NCBI GenBank assembly: GCA_027579435.1
Contig: JANBPK010000105.1
Location: forward strand, 1-17,983
Source of the DNA: Candolleomyces eurysporus
Lineage: Eukaryota > Basidiomycota > Agaricomycetes > Agaricales > Psathyrellaceae
Reading direction: 5' to 3'
Length of the DNA: 17,983 bases
The notes below the pieces were generated by a model. It had not been told where the DNA came from and searched no databases. It saw nothing but the letters and a program-made list of their open reading frames with translations. Numbering within the stretch: the stretch's first letter is position 1; each line of letters begins with the position of its first letter. This document shows, piece by piece, positions 16,951-17,983 of the stretch. A program made the position numbers and the translations under genes.

Positions 16951-17983
16951 TTATTTTGCTTGTGACCGCATAACTGCGATCCTGGGAGGATGAATCCCGC
17001 GTCCTCTATATTCTACCGGCCAATATTGACGCAGAGATCCTCCGACTTCGGAATGAATCACTAGGGATCTACCATCCGTGGAGCCCATATACAAAGAAAA
17101 GTCATACGGTTTAGACGCTTCCAGAGATTGATCGTGCTCCACGAAAACGACAAAGATCCCATACTGCGATAGGGATTGATTCCACTCCTCCAGCATTTGG
17201 AGGAACTCGCGGAAAGCTGGTTGACTTGCGGGCCAGTATATGTCTTCTAGAACTTGAGGTTTCTCTATTCTCGTCCATGCCTTGGTTATGGCCTGTGATA
17301 GATGACATCGCTGAGACGAATGAGCTCTGAGAACCTTGATTGAAGCACTTACCTCGGAGAAACCGTCCCAGAGGCGCATGAAATCTTCTCTGCCTGATAG
17401 TTCTTCGGGAATGCGTTGAGAGCCCGGCTTCACGATGCCGTCTGGTTTCATTTGCATGATTTCTAGCATGCCGTTGGAGTCTTCCAAACCCTCATGTTGT
17501 TCAGAGTGATCCATCTCTTCAATTCGAGCAAAGTTTATTCCAGGGTGGATGGGGACAGTCATTCCGGGAGGCAGTTGAGGCGCGTGGATAAGTGGGGCAG
17601 GCGTTTCTGGGATAGACGTATAGGTCGACACGGACTCTTCTGAACCTCTTTCAGGTGCGTGCTCCTGGGGTGGGATGGAATCTCTATCCCCACCATCACT
17701 ATAGATAGTGGTTAATCTGGGTTGTCTGAAGAGATCGGTGGGAGGAGGTAGTCGGATGTAGGATGATTCAGGCATTTCTGGAATCCAGTTGTCTGGTGGT
17801 AGAATGTTGCTCATCTCGGGAGGGGGAGAATGCGCATCTCTCCCGCCATCGACAGCCTGAGCCCTATTCTCTGTAGACTTGGTCTCAGCCGAGTTGTCTT
17901 CAGTAGTCGCCGCGCTCCCATCTCTAGTTGTCGCAGGTTGCTCCCTTGTATGATGCCGAGACTTTGAACGGTGCCGAGAGGGA
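16951..17983 (-). CDS. Unidentified protein, 3' part of a gene running off the right edge
   Basis: Seen: a minus-strand frame open from the right edge to the stop at 16953-16951. The ATG at 17814-17812 is internal: coding-like sequence continues upstream to the edge (a basic PSRHRSKSRHHT stretch, then Thr/Glu/Ser-rich residues and HSPPPE), so the true start lies outside the window. The N-terminal part is Pro/Ser/Glu-rich and probably disordered; the last ~120 residues look folded (WTRIEKPQVLEDIYWP, FLQMLEEWNQSLSQYGIFVV, YDFSLYMGSTDGRSLVIHSE, YWPVEYRG). A perfect GTAAGT donor (17352) and ATCACAG acceptor (17293) enclose 60 nt with no stop; removing them joins WDGFSE to AITKAWTRIE in frame. I do not recognise the family and assign no function. 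Confidence 0.75.
   Translation of the reverse strand, partial: PSRHRSKSRHHTREQPATTRDGSAATTEDNSAETKSTENRAQAVDGGRDAHSPPPEMSNILPPDNWIPEMPESSYIRLPPPTDLFRQPRLTTIYSDGGDRDSIPPQEHAPERGSEESVSTYTSIPETPAPLIHAPQLPPGMTVPIHPGINFARIEEMDHSEQHEGLEDSNGMLEIMQMKPDGIVKPGSQRIPEELSGREDFMRLWDGFSEVSASIKVLRAHSSQRCHLSQAITKAWTRIEKPQVLEDIYWPASQPAFREFLQMLEEWNQSLSQYGIFVVFVEHDQSLEASKPYDFSLYMGSTDGRSLVIHSEVGGSLRQYWPVEYRGRGIHPPRIAVMRSQAK

Overview
The window looks like nuclear DNA of a basidiomycete fungus, most likely an agaricomycete. Introns are very short (about 43-75 nt) with GTATGT/GTAAGT donors and CTAAC/CTGAC branch sites. The gene content also fits: an expanded F-box family with a divergent leucine-rich body, a MYND-finger protein with an interrupted finger, and an AIF-type flavoprotein. 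No bacterial, phage, CRISPR, tRNA or rRNA feature was seen.

Layout. (1) At 1-435, minus strand, lies the spliced 5' end of an unidentified Pro/His/Gln-rich protein that runs off the left edge. (2) 436-2699 is a long region with no convincing gene. (3) 2700-3480 is a badly decayed F-box gene. (4) 3780-12655 holds four intact plus-strand paralogous F-box genes in a direct tandem array with a period of about 2.4 kb. (5) 12744-14080, minus strand, is an intact four-exon FAD/NAD(P)H oxidoreductase of the AIF/AMID (FSP1-like) type, convergent with the last F-box gene. (6) 14730-16869, plus strand, is a five-exon MYND-finger gene, divergent from the oxidoreductase across a ~650-bp shared promoter region. 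(7) 16951 to the right edge, minus strand, is the 3' part of an unrecognised protein gene.

The most informative structure is the array. Each spacer between F-box genes carries, in fixed order, a minus-strand relic of the last ~250 bp of the neighbouring oxidoreductase, then a relic of the C-terminal part of an older F-box gene, then the promoter of the next F-box gene. The oxidoreductase relics all stop at the same point, after a shared AGCTTTAC (ending 5740, 8167 and 10575; the intact gene continues past 13009). This is what one expects if an ancestral order of decayed F-box gene, F-box gene, oxidoreductase was duplicated once through a junction between the decayed F-box gene and oxidoreductase exon 4, and then amplified by unequal exchange. 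The intact flanks remain only at the two ends of the array.

The F-box genes appear to start in a 7-nt coding exon (ATG ATC G/A) followed by a 43-nt intron. Copy 1 has a stop in that intron and therefore needs splicing. Copy 4 has lost the usual acceptor but has an in-frame replacement 6 nt downstream. F-box proteins are expected to be substrate receptors of SCF ubiquitin ligases; targets cannot be read from the sequence. Apart from the oxidoreductase tail having been copied into the array, nothing suggests that the genes act in one pathway.
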